Positions 6,525 through 13,550 of a stretch of 47,057 nucleotides of DNA are shown piece by piece (positions within the stretch are counted from its first letter, which is position 1; each line of letters starts with the position of its first letter). The stretch covers positions 1-47,057 of IMG/VR virus record IMGVR_UViG_3300043496_000088. One strand, given 5' to 3'. The stretch comes from a virus. The notes under the pieces were generated by a model. It saw only the letters and a program-made list of their open reading frames with translations, searched no databases and was not told where the DNA came from. The position numbers were made by a program, and so were the translations under genes.

Positions 6525-6553
6525 ACTCTGGGACATACAACGCGCGGGGTCAA
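6525..6553 (-). promoter_or_regulatory. sigma70-type promoter for 216-aa gene
   Basis: Minus strand TTGACC (6553-6548), 17-bp spacer, CAGAGT (6530-6525); the -10 is a poor match. The distance to ATG 6472 is about 52 nt. Confidence 0.5.
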
Positions 6554-6590
6554 GTGAAAAATGCGCGCGTGGGGGAAAATGTTGGGGGTG

Positions 6591-6692
6591 TCAAGGGAGG
6601 CGTGAGATGTTCCCAACAGCCCACACAACTCCGACGATGACGACGGCGAGAATGGTTAGGATGATTAGGCCGATAATGTCTCCGTGGGGCAT
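6591..6692 (-). CDS. Single-span membrane peptide, 33 aa
   Basis: MPHGDIIGL then an uninterrupted hydrophobic stretch (ILTILAVVIVGVVWAV) and a short basic tail. One transmembrane helix, N-out or N-in not determined. It fills the gap between two flanking genes in the leftward series. The ribosome-binding site is weak. Confidence 0.55.
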   Translation of the reverse strand: MPHGDIIGLIILTILAVVIVGVVWAVGNISRLP

Positions 6693-6716
6693 GGCAGGTG
6701 GTCCCTAGGCGAGCCG

Positions 6717-6803
6717 TTAGAGGTTCCGGGCGATGAGGTCTCCAATGATAGCGCCGACTGCGGCGGCCAGGACGATAGAGAGGTAGAAGAGGAAGACTTC
6801 CAT
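6717..6803 (-). CDS. Single-span membrane peptide, 28 aa
   Basis: ATG 6803 with AAGGA 7 nt upstream. Starts MEVFLFYLSIVLAAAVGAII and ends GDLIARNL: one transmembrane helix with an Asp/Arg C-terminal end. The good ribosome-binding site and its position among similar peptides support a real gene. Confidence 0.65.
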   Translation of the reverse strand: MEVFLFYLSIVLAAAVGAIIGDLIARNL

Positions 6804-6812
6804 GGGGGGTCC

Positions 6813-7241
6813 TTAGAGGTCGTCGAGGCCGATGGCCGTGAGGTTGAGGTGGGAGGTGCGGCGTTCGATGGCGGCCTCCTGGGATCGGGCGTAATCGGCC
6901 TGCTTGGCGGCCTCCATTCGCCGCTGGGCGGCTAGAACGGCCCGGCCCTTAGGATCGAGCGACGCGGCTAGAACGTCCTCCCTAGGGTCTAGAATCCGCC
7001 GTATGAAGCCGGGTTCCGCGCGCTCCTGCCTGAGGCATTCGCCTAGTACCCTCGGGTCCGCGTGGACCGCGAGCATAAGGCCGTAGGCGTGGAGGGCGAA
7101 GAGGTCATCGGCGGGGAGGTGGAGGATGAAGGGAACGCCGATGGTGCCAAGGCCGGTGTCGAGGCATCGGACCTGGGCGGGGACGGAGGTTCGAAGGTCC
7201 ATGATGATGGCGGGGGTGAGGGGGGAGGTTGAGGCGGTCAT
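6813..7241 (-). CDS. Hypothetical protein, 142 aa
   Basis: Unrecognised soluble protein. The N-terminal half is hydrophobic and mixed (VPFILHLPADDLFALHAYGLMLAV), the C-terminal half is Arg/Glu-rich helical (residues 95-130). It is coupled by ATGA overlap to the upstream membrane peptide gene. Confidence 0.8.
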   Translation of the reverse strand: MTASTSPLTPAIIMDLRTSVPAQVRCLDTGLGTIGVPFILHLPADDLFALHAYGLMLAVHADPRVLGECLRQERAEPGFIRRILDPREDVLAASLDPKGRAVLAAQRRMEAAKQADYARSQEAAIERRTSHLNLTAIGLDDL

Positions 7242-7363
7242 TCCCCCGGCTCCTGTTGGCCCTTAGTCCCCCGGATGAAGGATTGGGTGGCGAGGGTTGC
7301 GCCGATGAGCCATGCGGCTGCGCCGAGGAGGGCGAGGAGGTAGGTGAAGGCGTCGGGGGTCAT
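7238..7363 (-). CDS. Single-span membrane peptide, 41 aa
   Basis: MTPDAFTYLLALLGAAAWLI begins a transmembrane helix of about 20 residues (6-28) followed by a charged tail (RGTKGQQEPGE). ATGA overlaps on both sides show coupled translation with its neighbours. Confidence 0.7.
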   Translation of the reverse strand: MTPDAFTYLLALLGAAAWLIGATLATQSFIRGTKGQQEPGE

Positions 7364-7497
7364 TTGGGGGCTTCCCGTTTAATGAGGTCGTTGGCGAGGC
7401 GGGTGACGTGTTCGGGGGGTGGGGCGCGGTCCCCGAACTTGCGAAGGATTAGCGCGCGAATGCGCTTCTCGGCGGCGGGGAGGGTGAGGGCCTTCAT
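7360..7497 (-). CDS. Small basic helical protein, 45 aa
   Basis: MKALTLPAAEKRIRALILRK and a second helix after a Pro-rich turn (PPPEHVTRLANDLIKRE). No membrane segment. ATGA overlaps with the genes on both sides. Unknown function; two helices of this size could dimerise or bind RNA/DNA. Confidence 0.65.
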   Translation of the reverse strand: MKALTLPAAEKRIRALILRKFGDRAPPPEHVTRLANDLIKREAPK

Positions 7498-7712
7498 TTG
7501 AGGGGGTTGCGTCCTTCGGCGCGGGAGAGGGTGTGTTCGGCGTAGGTGATGGCTGAGCCTAGGGCGTTGACGGATATGTTACGGTTGACCATCCGCCGCT
7601 TGGTGAGGATTAGAACACCAAGCACGGTCTCAAGGCAAGCGTGGAGTTGTTCCGCGTTGTCGTGGAGGAGTTGTTCCCGCCGCATGGCCTCAAGGGTGGA
7701 GGGGGCGCGCAT
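7494..7712 (-). CDS. Hypothetical helical protein, 72 aa
   Basis: All-helical by composition, with LHDNAEQLHACLETVLGVLIL in the middle. ATG 7712 overlaps the upstream stop as ATGA, which is preferred over an upstream in-frame start. No recognised family. Confidence 0.75.
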   Translation of the reverse strand: MRAPSTLEAMRREQLLHDNAEQLHACLETVLGVLILTKRRMVNRNISVNALGSAITYAEHTLSRAEGRNPLK

Positions 7713-8116
7713 CAGTGAGGCCCCCCGAAGAGAAGCCACAGGGCGAAGGTGATGAGGGCGACCGTGCCGATGAGGTTGGACAGGATGTCCAGCCGGGTGC
7801 GGGAGGGAGTTGGCCTCCAGCCCTCATAGGCCGGTTGGGGGACGAGGTTCCCTCGGGTGTCGCGCTTGGTTTTGGGTTGTTCGTTCACGGGAGGTTGCTC
7901 CTTGCCGTGGATGAAGATGTTGAGGGCTTCGAGGTGGGCGAGGTCATCGGGGGTGGGATGCGGGGGGTTGAAGCACACACAGCCGTCGCGAGGGACCGCG
8001 CACAGGCAATAGGTTCCGAGGGTGCAGCCGGAGGGCGCTAGGCTCGCGTGGCGCGTTGGCCAAGGCATGCCGTCCTCTTTGCCTGCGTCATATGAGGGAG
8101 GGAGGTCGCGGGGCAT
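7712..8116 (-). CDS. Cysteine-containing tail-anchored membrane protein, 134 aa
   Basis: The N-terminal soluble part has five closely spaced cysteines (residues about 31-48, including CTLGTYCLCAV and CVCF), then a charged linker, then a C-terminal transmembrane helix (about 110-130, LIGTVALITFALWLLF). This layout fits a C-tail-anchored inner-membrane protein with a cytoplasmic metal-binding or redox-sensitive domain. It could act in superinfection exclusion or host membrane takeover (inference only). Confidence 0.75.
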   Translation of the reverse strand: MPRDLPPSYDAGKEDGMPWPTRHASLAPSGCTLGTYCLCAVPRDGCVCFNPPHPTPDDLAHLEALNIFIHGKEQPPVNEQPKTKRDTRGNLVPQPAYEGWRPTPSRTRLDILSNLIGTVALITFALWLLFGGPH

Positions 8117-8120
8117 GAGG

Positions 8121-8249
8121 CTAGTCCTCCGGGGGGCTTGGCATGTTGAGGGCCACTAGGACCCAGACGAGGGCAACGCCGATGAAGGTGGCCAGGGCGA
8201 TGCCGATGACGGAGAGGGCGAACAGGGCCGTGTCAATGAGGGTGAGCAT
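8121..8249 (-). CDS. Single-span membrane peptide, 42 aa
   Basis: MLTLIDTALFALSVIGIALA opens a long hydrophobic segment (residues 8-35) ending in NMPSPPED. Lies between the cysteine-containing membrane protein and a small basic ORF that overlaps it by 17 nt. Confidence 0.65.
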   Translation of the reverse strand: MLTLIDTALFALSVIGIALATFIGVALVWVLVALNMPSPPED

Positions 8250-8349
8250 TGGGGTGGCTCCACTTGGGCCCTGCGAGGGACACCGGCTTGCGGGAGGTGC
8301 GAAGGGCGAGGGCGGCTAGGGCACGCTTGAGGGAGGGTGAGGAGGTCAT
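8233..8349 (-). CDS. Small basic protein, 38 aa
   Basis: ATG 8349 with AGGACTAGGCC upstream. Basic helix (SLKRALAALALRTSRKPV) and His-rich end. It overlaps the downstream membrane peptide gene by 17 nt in another frame. Moderate confidence because of its size. Confidence 0.5.
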   Translation of the reverse strand: MTSSPSLKRALAALALRTSRKPVSLAGPKWSHPNAHPH

Positions 8350-8352
8350 GGC

Positions 8353-8550
8353 CTAGTCCTCCACGCCACAGGCGGCCAGGAAGCGCGAGCGGTTGAAGTT
8401 GGGGTTGGTGGAGGCCAAGGCGTCGGCCGTGTCCTCACAGATGGCGCGGCCCTCCTCCTTCATATACCACGGCCCGCTTGGGGAGTTGGAGAAGCGGGAA
8501 ATGGATTTGTTGAGGGCGTTGGCGATGACTTCGAAGTGACGGCGTTGCAT
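8353..8550 (-). CDS. Conserved phage hypothetical protein, 65 aa
   Basis: Carries a widespread small-phage-protein pattern: MQRRHFEVIANALN at the N-terminus, then a helix with conserved Asp/Ala, and NPNFNRSRFLAACG at the end. I recall this from many siphovirus and podovirus early regions; the function is not known. About 65 aa is the usual family length. Confidence 0.85.
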   Translation of the reverse strand: MQRRHFEVIANALNKSISRFSNSPSGPWYMKEEGRAICEDTADALASTNPNFNRSRFLAACGVED

Positions 8551-8553
8551 GGG

Positions 8554-8820
8554 TCAAATGTCCTCTGCTTGTTTCGCGTGGGTGGGGTTAAGGGTTACAC
8601 GTTCGAGGGCGAGGAGTTGGGCCTTGAGGGCCTTCCAGCCTCCAGAGGAGATTAGACGCATCTCCGCTTGAAGGTCAACCTCTAATTTGAGGGCGCAGCA
8701 TGTGGCTCCAAGCATGAAGGTTTTGGCGAACATGTCGCGTTGCTTCCCCCTCGCGCCTGTACCCTCCACGAACATGACACAGGCGCGAAGGTTGGCGAGG
8801 TGAAGGGCGGCGGGGTTCAT
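8554..8820 (-). CDS. Hypothetical protein, 88 aa
   Basis: Unrecognised helical protein with CVMFVEG, ATCCALKLEVD and a Trp (SSGGWKALKAQLLAL). ATG 8820 overlaps the upstream stop (ATGA); the longer frame upstream has no better start. Confidence 0.7.
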   Translation of the reverse strand: MNPAALHLANLRACVMFVEGTGARGKQRDMFAKTFMLGATCCALKLEVDLQAEMRLISSGGWKALKAQLLALERVTLNPTHAKQAEDI

Positions 8821-9026
8821 TGGAACACACCAATGAGCGCGCGGTTTTCCTTCGCTTGGAGTTGGAAGGTACGGGCCATGGCGTGAAGGTAGGCCATGCG
8901 GTGCGCCCAATACTCCAGGGCGCACCAAGCGGCGTCACGTTCGAATTGTTCCGCTGCAACCTCCAGCGCGTGAGCTACCGTGTGGCGCTCGCTAGGGGTG
9001 AGGCTTGAGGGTTTGCGTTGGCGCAT
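8817..9026 (-). CDS. Hypothetical helical protein, 69 aa
   Basis: Basic N-terminus (MRQRKPSSLTPSER) followed by two aromatic-rich helices (HALEVAAEQFERDAAW; YWAHRMAYLHAMART). ATG 9026 with AGGA 8 nt upstream is preferred over a TTG seven codons earlier. A GC hairpin (9055-9093) lies about 30 nt upstream in its leader. Confidence 0.7.
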   Translation of the reverse strand: MRQRKPSSLTPSERHTVAHALEVAAEQFERDAAWCALEYWAHRMAYLHAMARTFQLQAKENRALIGVFQ

Positions 9027-9054
9027 GTGAGTGGTTCCTAGTGGCAATCAATGA

Positions 9055-9098
9055 ACGGGGCGGGCCATATGACGGCATTTCTCGCCGCCCCGTCTTTT
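9055..9098 (+). terminator. Possible rightward terminator inside the leftward block
   Basis: ACGGGGCGG (9055-9063) pairs perfectly with 9085-9093 and is followed on the plus strand by TCTTTT. No rightward gene lies before it, so it may stop antisense transcription, or instead act as a leader hairpin for the leftward gene starting at 9026. Confidence 0.4.
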
Positions 9099-9244
9099 GA
9101 GTGTCACGCCTTGGGCTTTACCCCTGTGGGCGCATGTTGGGCCTCCTGTGTTGGTGAATGGCGTTGCGGCCACCAGCTTACACCCCTTAGGCTCCCTACG
9201 CTTTCGCGCGGGAGCCGGTAGGAGGGAGTGAGGTTGTGGGGGGA

Positions 9245-9457
9245 TTAGTCGATGACAAACCCGTCACTGTTGAAATTGTCTTGGTCGATGTAGTCGTAGA
9301 GGCGGAACCCGATCTTAATGGGGATGCGGAATTCGTTGGGGCGCGTCTTCCAAGTCTTAGTCGCCCCGTTGCGCTTGATTTGCCACAACCTCCCGTTGGT
9401 CATGCGCGCCTTGAGTTGGTGACGGTCAAGGGCGGTTTCGATTTGTTCGCGGGTCAC
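9245..9457 (-). CDS. Conserved phage hypothetical protein, 70 aa
   Basis: MTREQIETALDRHQLKAR, then NGRLWQIKRNGATKTWKTRP and FRIPIKIGFRLYDYID. This follows closely a small family I recall from many GC-rich phages (residue pattern WKTRP.EFRIP.K.G.R.Y). The predicted fold is one helix plus beta strands with many basic residues; a nucleic acid role is possible. The start codon is GTG at 9457. Its own promoter overlaps the stop codon of the upstream gene. Confidence 0.85.
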   Translation of the reverse strand: MTREQIETALDRHQLKARMTNGRLWQIKRNGATKTWKTRPNEFRIPIKIGFRLYDYIDQDNFNSDGFVID

Positions 9458-9490
9458 TGGAGTTGTCCCTAGTTCGTTGGTGTTGAACTA

Positions 9491-9518
9491 ACTCTAATCC
9501 CTCCATTGAGGAGGTCAA
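9491..9518 (-). promoter_or_regulatory. sigma70-type promoter overlapping upstream stop codon
   Basis: Minus strand TTGACC (9518-9513), 16-bp spacer, TAGAGT (9496-9491). Preceded by AAACCCC as at 4712. The TGA stop of the 205-aa gene lies within the -35 box. Confidence 0.6.
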
Positions 9519-10132
9519 GGGGTTTTTTTCGTTCCCCCAAACATTTCTGCTGCACTAGCTGGAGGGGGAGCCGTCACAGGGTCAACCTTAGGCTCCCCTC
9601 GCACCTGTGAGGGGTGGAGGGTGAACCATGGGTTCCCCTCATCGTCGATGAAGCAATCGGGGATGACGCTCACGCAGAAGTCATACTCCTCCTGTGTGAT
9701 GTCGTGGGGGAACCTCTGCGCCTTGCCGAACAATTCCCCCCAACGCTTCATCTTGGGGTCGAGGGTGGCCACAGGATCACCCTTGCCTGTGGTGATATGA
9801 ACACCGGCGAGGAGGTCATGGGCGTGTAGGAGGGAGACTGTCCAGCCCGCGCCGTTCGCCAACGGCTCACGCACACAGGCGAGCTTGTCATATGGTCCCT
9901 GTGCGGAGGTGTCGAGGAGTAGCGCGCTCTCCTCCCGGTAATGCATCCGCCTCGCCCTCGCCCTGAAGGCCGTGAATGTGGTTTGAAAGCTCCTCGCCTT
10001 GTGGGCGCAAGCCTCAAGCCCGATGTCCTCGGCAAGCCATGTGAGGGTGAGGCCATCGGCCTCATTTAGCGCGAGGTCCGCTAGGTCTTTGACGCTTGAG
10101 GAGGAGGGAGTGATTGCGCGTTGGTGGCCCAT
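9515..10132 (-). CDS. Hypothetical protein, 205 aa
   Basis: Unrecognised. The N-terminal third is helical and Ala/Glu-rich (residues 14-60), the middle holds GWTVSLLHAHDLLAGVHITTG, and the C-terminal third has an aromatic segment ending FVSVIPDCFID-like followed by WFTLHPSQ and a Pro/Ala linker. No signal peptide or membrane segment. ATG 10132 lies about 80 nt after inverted repeat B, which could carry its transcription or translation control. Confidence 0.8.
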   Translation of the reverse strand: MGHQRAITPSSSSVKDLADLALNEADGLTLTWLAEDIGLEACAHKARSFQTTFTAFRARARRMHYREESALLLDTSAQGPYDKLACVREPLANGAGWTVSLLHAHDLLAGVHITTGKGDPVATLDPKMKRWGELFGKAQRFPHDITQEEYDFCVSVIPDCFIDDEGNPWFTLHPSQVRGEPKVDPVTAPPPASAAEMFGGTKKTP

Positions 10133-10210
10133 GGGGGCGTTGCTCCTGAGGGTGAACTGAGGGCTCAGGATAGCATGGGTCGCCCGATGCGTCTACGTCT
10201 GCAAGCCGCC

Positions 10211-10349
10211 TGTATCGGTGTCAAGCGTAGTCTCCGAGGGGTCCGCTCGGGAGGCCTGAAAAGACGTTCATAAAAAAAAATATATATCAAATCACGTTTT
10301 CGCGAGGTCCCGAGGCGATCCCCCAGAGACTACGCTTGACGCCAATACA
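10211..10349. repeat. Long imperfect palindrome B with AT-rich centre
   Basis: Arms 10211-10234 and 10326-10349 are reverse complements over 24 bp with 2 mismatches. The match continues imperfectly inward (GTCTC, then GGGG.TC.GC.TCGGGA, then GAAAA.ACG) almost to the centre. The centre (about 10269-10294) is a run of nine A followed by TATATAT, striking in a GC-rich genome. The layout fits a replication origin, a dyad regulatory site or a long RNA hairpin. Confidence 0.7.
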
Positions 10350-10365
10350 AGCGCGCCCGAGACAT

Positions 10366-10396
10366 CAAAAAGGCCTCCCGTGTGAGGGGAGGCCTT
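10366..10396 (-). terminator. Intrinsic terminator after 87-aa gene
   Basis: Minus strand 10-bp perfect stem (10396-10387 with 10379-10370), 7-nt loop, followed by TTTTT. Ends the monocistronic unit starting at 10689. Confidence 0.9.
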
Positions 10397-10425
10397 GGGG
10401 GCGTTGGTGTTGGTGTAGCGCTCGC

Positions 10426-10689
10426 CTAGTCGTTGAAACTGTCCTCATTCCACACGGTCCGCGATGCGTGCGAGTGCTGAACCCATTGGAACCCGTTGGC
10501 GATGCCGAAGATGGGGTCGAAATCCACCTCGCGCCCGTTGGGGAGGAAGCACACATCCACCGCGTAGAACTCATTGCTCTTGACAGCCTTGGCGAAGGCG
10601 CGTTCGGCGAGTTCCACGCTCTTGTGGGTGGAGCGCACGTGCGCCCGTTCATCCCCGTGTATCCGTACCACTTCCCACTTATCAGTCAT
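10426..10689 (-). CDS. Hypothetical protein, 87 aa, own transcription unit
   Basis: MTDKWEVVRIHGDERAHVRS.., alpha/beta pattern with helices SVELAERAFAKAVKS and strands FYAVDVCFLPNG. It is flanked by a sigma70-like promoter (10720-10748) and an intrinsic terminator, so it is the first early gene next to the divergent region and probably among the first expressed. Early single-gene units of this kind often encode host-takeover or anti-defence proteins, but nothing in the sequence identifies which. ATG 10689 with GGGAGACAAGACC upstream. Confidence 0.85.
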   Translation of the reverse strand: MTDKWEVVRIHGDERAHVRSTHKSVELAERAFAKAVKSNEFYAVDVCFLPNGREVDFDPIFGIANGFQWVQHSHASRTVWNEDSFND

Positions 10690-11158
10690 GGTCTTGTCTC
10701 CCGTTGGTGTTGAGGCCTGATCTGACACGCGCTCTAGCGCCTTGTCAACGCACATTCATACGTTCCACCTCACTCAATTCCCCCACAATCGCGGGTGTTA
10801 TGTGAAATCCACCATGAACACAGCGCGAACAAACACCCCCAAACCCAAGGCCCAAAGACGAACTCCAGCACCAGGGAGGGAGGCACCCCTCCCCGCCGCA
10901 TACCCCCTATGCATCGTGGGGGGAGGAGGTTGACCTATGTGCGGGTTCGTGGAGGTTGACCATCCAACAGCGTTCCCGCTCCGTCCCACTCCTTCTAGAC
11001 CGCGCGCACCCGCCCGCGCGCGCGAATAGTCGCACAGGGGCCCCACGTCAACCCCCAAAGCGATTTCTCTTGCCCTCCCTCCCCCTAGGCCCCACAGTGG
11101 CCCCATCGCCCTCCCCCGCCACGGGCCGCAGCCCGTTTCTTGGCCATACTACCTCCTC
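10690..11158. other. 469-bp non-coding region between early and late blocks
   Basis: I see no credible gene here. It holds the leftward promoter at 10720-10748, a GGGAGG-CACC-CCTCCC hairpin (10878-10893), two direct copies of GGAGGTTGACC (10925-10935 and 10951-10961), an alternating CG/GC tract (about 11000-11026), and a short ACGGGC hairpin (11121-11136) just before the small terminase gene. Its position beside terS makes it the likely home of the packaging site and late promoter, neither of which I can define. Confidence 0.6.
10720..10748 (-). promoter_or_regulatory. sigma70-type promoter for 87-aa gene
   Basis: Minus strand TTGACA (10748-10743), 17-bp spacer, TCAGAT (10725-10720), about 31 nt before ATG 10689. 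Confidence 0.65.
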
Positions 11159-11812
11159 ATGCCCAACACCGCGCTTTCCCCCGCCGAATTTGAAGAACTC
11201 CTCGACTCCGGGGGGTTTTCGGACGCTTTTGCCTCGAAGGCGAACAAGCGCCAGCCCCTGGATATGGTGGTGGAGGATTGGGGGCCTTTGGATGGCCAAC
11301 ACCTTGAGGCCCAGCGTGCACATGAGGCCTCAGGCGCAACCTCCGGCATGGCCTTCAACCAAACCGCCAAGCGCCTCCGCCACACTCACCACCGCCTCGC
11401 GCAACTCATCGCCTCGGGGATGCCGATGGTGAAAGTGGCGGCCATGACGGGCCGGAGCCCTCAGAACCTCGCGCACCTCGTCAACGATCCGGCCTTTGCC
11501 GAACTCGTCACTCACTACAAGGGCGTGGTGGACGATGAGTTCCAGGACTTCACCTCCGCAGCCGCCGCCCTCTCCATGGACATGTTGGGGGCCCTTCAGG
11601 AGATGCTGGACGAGGCCCCCGAGAAGTTCGGTCCCGGCCATCTCATGGACGCCATCAAGCTCCTGGCCGACCGCACGGGCCACGCGCCTGTGACCAAGAA
11701 CCTGAACCTCAACGTGAACCTCGGCCTCGGGGACCGCCTCAGGGCCGCCCGGGAGCGCGCGGACGCCGCTGACCTCCAGACCGCTACCCTCCTGCCTCGC
11801 GAAGGGGAATAG
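11159..11812 (+). CDS. terS: Terminase small subunit (likely)
   Basis: 217 aa. The central part (about residues 74-115) has a helix-turn-helix pattern: HHRLAQLIASGMPMVKVAAM, then TGRSPQNLAHLVNDPAFAEL. This is typical of small terminase subunits that recognise the packaging site, with NDPAF and the following HYK characteristic. A helical oligomerisation region follows, then a strand-rich segment (NLNLNVNLGLGD). It sits immediately before the large terminase (stop to start gap 2 nt). No Shine-Dalgarno site is visible before ATG 11159; ACCTCCTC precedes it, so leaderless or atypical initiation is possible. It probably assembles as a ring at the packaging motor. Confidence 0.75.
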   Translation: MPNTALSPAEFEELLDSGGFSDAFASKANKRQPLDMVVEDWGPLDGQHLEAQRAHEASGATSGMAFNQTAKRLRHTHHRLAQLIASGMPMVKVAAMTGRSPQNLAHLVNDPAFAELVTHYKGVVDDEFQDFTSAAAALSMDMLGALQEMLDEAPEKFGPGHLMDAIKLLADRTGHAPVTKNLNLNVNLGLGDRLRAARERADAADLQTATLLPREGE

Positions 11813-11814
11813 CC

Positions 11815-13350
11815 ATGGAGGAGGGGGCTCCCGACACCGAACTGCTTGAGTTCCTCGGGACCTTCGCCCGGCGTCCTCGTGCCTTCGTCTACGCCATGTT
11901 CCCGTGGGGGGAAGAAGGCGAACTCATCAAGCGGAAGGGGCCCGAGAAGTGGCAGGATGAATTGCTCTCCTACATGGAGGCCAAACTCATCGAGAGCCTG
12001 TCCCTCCCAGAGCAAATCCTCGCTGAAGCCCTCCAGATCGCCACCAAGTCGGGCCACGACATCGGCAAATCCGCCCTCGTCTGTTGGCTCATCCTCTGGG
12101 CCATCTCCACCCGCGAGGACACCAAAGGCGTTGTCACCGCCAACACCGAGAAGCAACTCCGCCTCAAGCTCTGGACCGAACTCTCCAAGTGGCACCGCCT
12201 GTTCCTCGGCAAGCAGTTCTTCAAAGTCACCGCCACCTCAATCCAAGCCACCGACCCCGACCGGGAACGTGAGTGGCGCATTGACGCCATTCCGTGGTCC
12301 GAGGACAACCCCGAGGCCTTCGCGGGCCTCCACAACTACGGCAAGCGCATCATCGTCATCTTCGACGAGGCCTCCGGCATTGTGGAGAAAATCTGGGAGA
12401 CCATCGACGGGGTGATGAACGAACTCCACACGGAACTGATCTGGATTGCCACCGGGAACCCCACGCGCAACACCGGGCGGTTCCGGGAGTGCTTCGACCC
12501 CCACGGCCAGGGCCAGTTCTGGAAGACCTTCACGGTGGACTCCCGCGAGGTGAGCTTCACCAACAAGGAGCGGATCGAGAAGCAAATCCAACTGTGGGGG
12601 CTGGACAGCGACTACATCAAGGTCCGGTGGCTCGGCCAGTTCCCCTCAGCCTCCGCAGCCCAACTTATCCCCTCCGACATCATCTCCGCTGCCATGAACA
12701 GGGAGCCTACCATCCTCTACGGCGAGGCCCTCATCATGATGGTGGACGTGGCCCGGTATGGGGACGATGAGTCGGTCATCGGGTTCAGGAAGGGTAAGGA
12801 TGCCAAGTCAATCCCCATGCGGCGATACCGCGGACTCAACAACGTGGAACTTGCCACAGAAGTGGCCAACCTCATCGGCCTTCATGGCCCCGACGCCGTT
12901 CTCGTGGACGGTGGAGGCGTTGGCGGCGGGGTCATCGACTTCCTCCGACACCTCGGGCACCACCCCCTCGAAGTTCAGTTTGGAGCATCGGCAAGTGTAC
13001 CCCTCGGAGGAGAGATAGCCGCCAACAAACGGGCCGAAATGTACCTCTCCCTCCGCACTTGGCTCCGCGAGGGCGGCTGCATCGAGAACTCCCAAGACCT
13101 CATGCGCCAACTCATCTCCGTCGAGTACACCCACTCGAAGGCCAAGAACATGCGGGAGGCCATCGTCCTCACGCCCAAGGAGGAGATGGAAGACTCCCCC
13201 GACATGGCCGACTGCCTCGCCATCTCCTTCGCCTTCCCGATCTCCGCCAAGCGGTTCAAGGGCGCGGCCAAAGCCGCCACCGACTACGACCCGCTGTCCC
13301 AAGCCGCCTTCCAAGCCACCATCCCCGAAACGGAGGCATCATACCATTAA
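11815..13350 (+). CDS. terL: Terminase large subunit
   Basis: 511 aa. ATPase domain with Walker A TKSGHDIGKS (77-86) and Walker B IIVIFDEAS (179-187), coupling motif ATGNPT (about 212-217). The C-terminal RNase H-like nuclease has acidic residues at MMVDVARYGDDE (Asp311), VLVDGGGVG (Asp365) and DMADCL (about 463-466). It pumps DNA into the prohead and cuts concatemers. The length is normal for the family and all expected motifs are present. AAGGGG lies 8 nt before the ATG. Confidence 0.97.
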   Translation: MEEGAPDTELLEFLGTFARRPRAFVYAMFPWGEEGELIKRKGPEKWQDELLSYMEAKLIESLSLPEQILAEALQIATKSGHDIGKSALVCWLILWAISTREDTKGVVTANTEKQLRLKLWTELSKWHRLFLGKQFFKVTATSIQATDPDREREWRIDAIPWSEDNPEAFAGLHNYGKRIIVIFDEASGIVEKIWETIDGVMNELHTELIWIATGNPTRNTGRFRECFDPHGQGQFWKTFTVDSREVSFTNKERIEKQIQLWGLDSDYIKVRWLGQFPSASAAQLIPSDIISAAMNREPTILYGEALIMMVDVARYGDDESVIGFRKGKDAKSIPMRRYRGLNNVELATEVANLIGLHGPDAVLVDGGGVGGGVIDFLRHLGHHPLEVQFGASASVPLGGEIAANKRAEMYLSLRTWLREGGCIENSQDLMRQLISVEYTHSKAKNMREAIVLTPKEEMEDSPDMADCLAISFAFPISAKRFKGAAKAATDYDPLSQAAFQATIPETEASYH

Positions 13351-13547
13351 TGGGCAAGCCCAAACTCCCCAAGGTCCAGACCCTCCCTCCCCCGCCCACC
13401 CCCGCAGCCCTCCAGCCCCCCACCCAAGCTAAGGGGGGCAACAACACCTCACGCGCGTTGGGCGGCACCTACCTCACCTCGGGCACCTCAGGCGGCGGCC
13501 TGCTCACCAAAGGCAAGAAGGCCCTCGTCGGCCTCCTGGGGGGCTAA
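13350..13547 (+). CDS. Small Pro-rich protein between terL and portal, 65 aa
   Basis: MGKPKLPKVQ then a proline run, then GGNNTSRALGG and a C-terminal GLLTKGKKALVGLLGG. A short protein of this type, with a Pro-rich start and an Arg/Gly...LLG end, commonly sits between large terminase and portal genes in this phage group; its role is unknown (capsid portal accessory suspected). The start overlaps the terL stop (TAATG). Confidence 0.8.
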   Translation: MGKPKLPKVQTLPPPPTPAALQPPTQAKGGNNTSRALGGTYLTSGTSGGGLLTKGKKALVGLLGG

Positions 13548-13550
13548 CCC

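Noticed and set aside
9055-9114. 19-codon GTG frame on the minus strand through the 9055-9093 hairpin
   Set aside because: The ribosome-binding site is too close to the GTG and the product has no recognisable feature.
9118-9135. Leftward 5-codon frame MRPQG after an AGGAGG site, like a leader peptide
   Set aside because: No regulatory codons (no run of one amino acid) and no paired alternative hairpins clearly linked to it.
9190-9216. GGCTCCC/GGGAGCC hairpin in the gap before 9245
   Set aside because: Seven base pairs without T-tract on either side; no gene end or start is close enough to define a function.
10224-10274. 16-codon ATG frame on the minus strand within palindrome B
   Set aside because: It follows the T9 tract without a Shine-Dalgarno site and ends inside the repeat arm; more likely incidental.
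10798-11106. 102-aa open frame on the minus strand in the non-coding region
   Set aside because: Gly/Ala/Arg-rich composition typical of GC-rich noise, no ribosome-binding site, overlaps hairpins and repeats.
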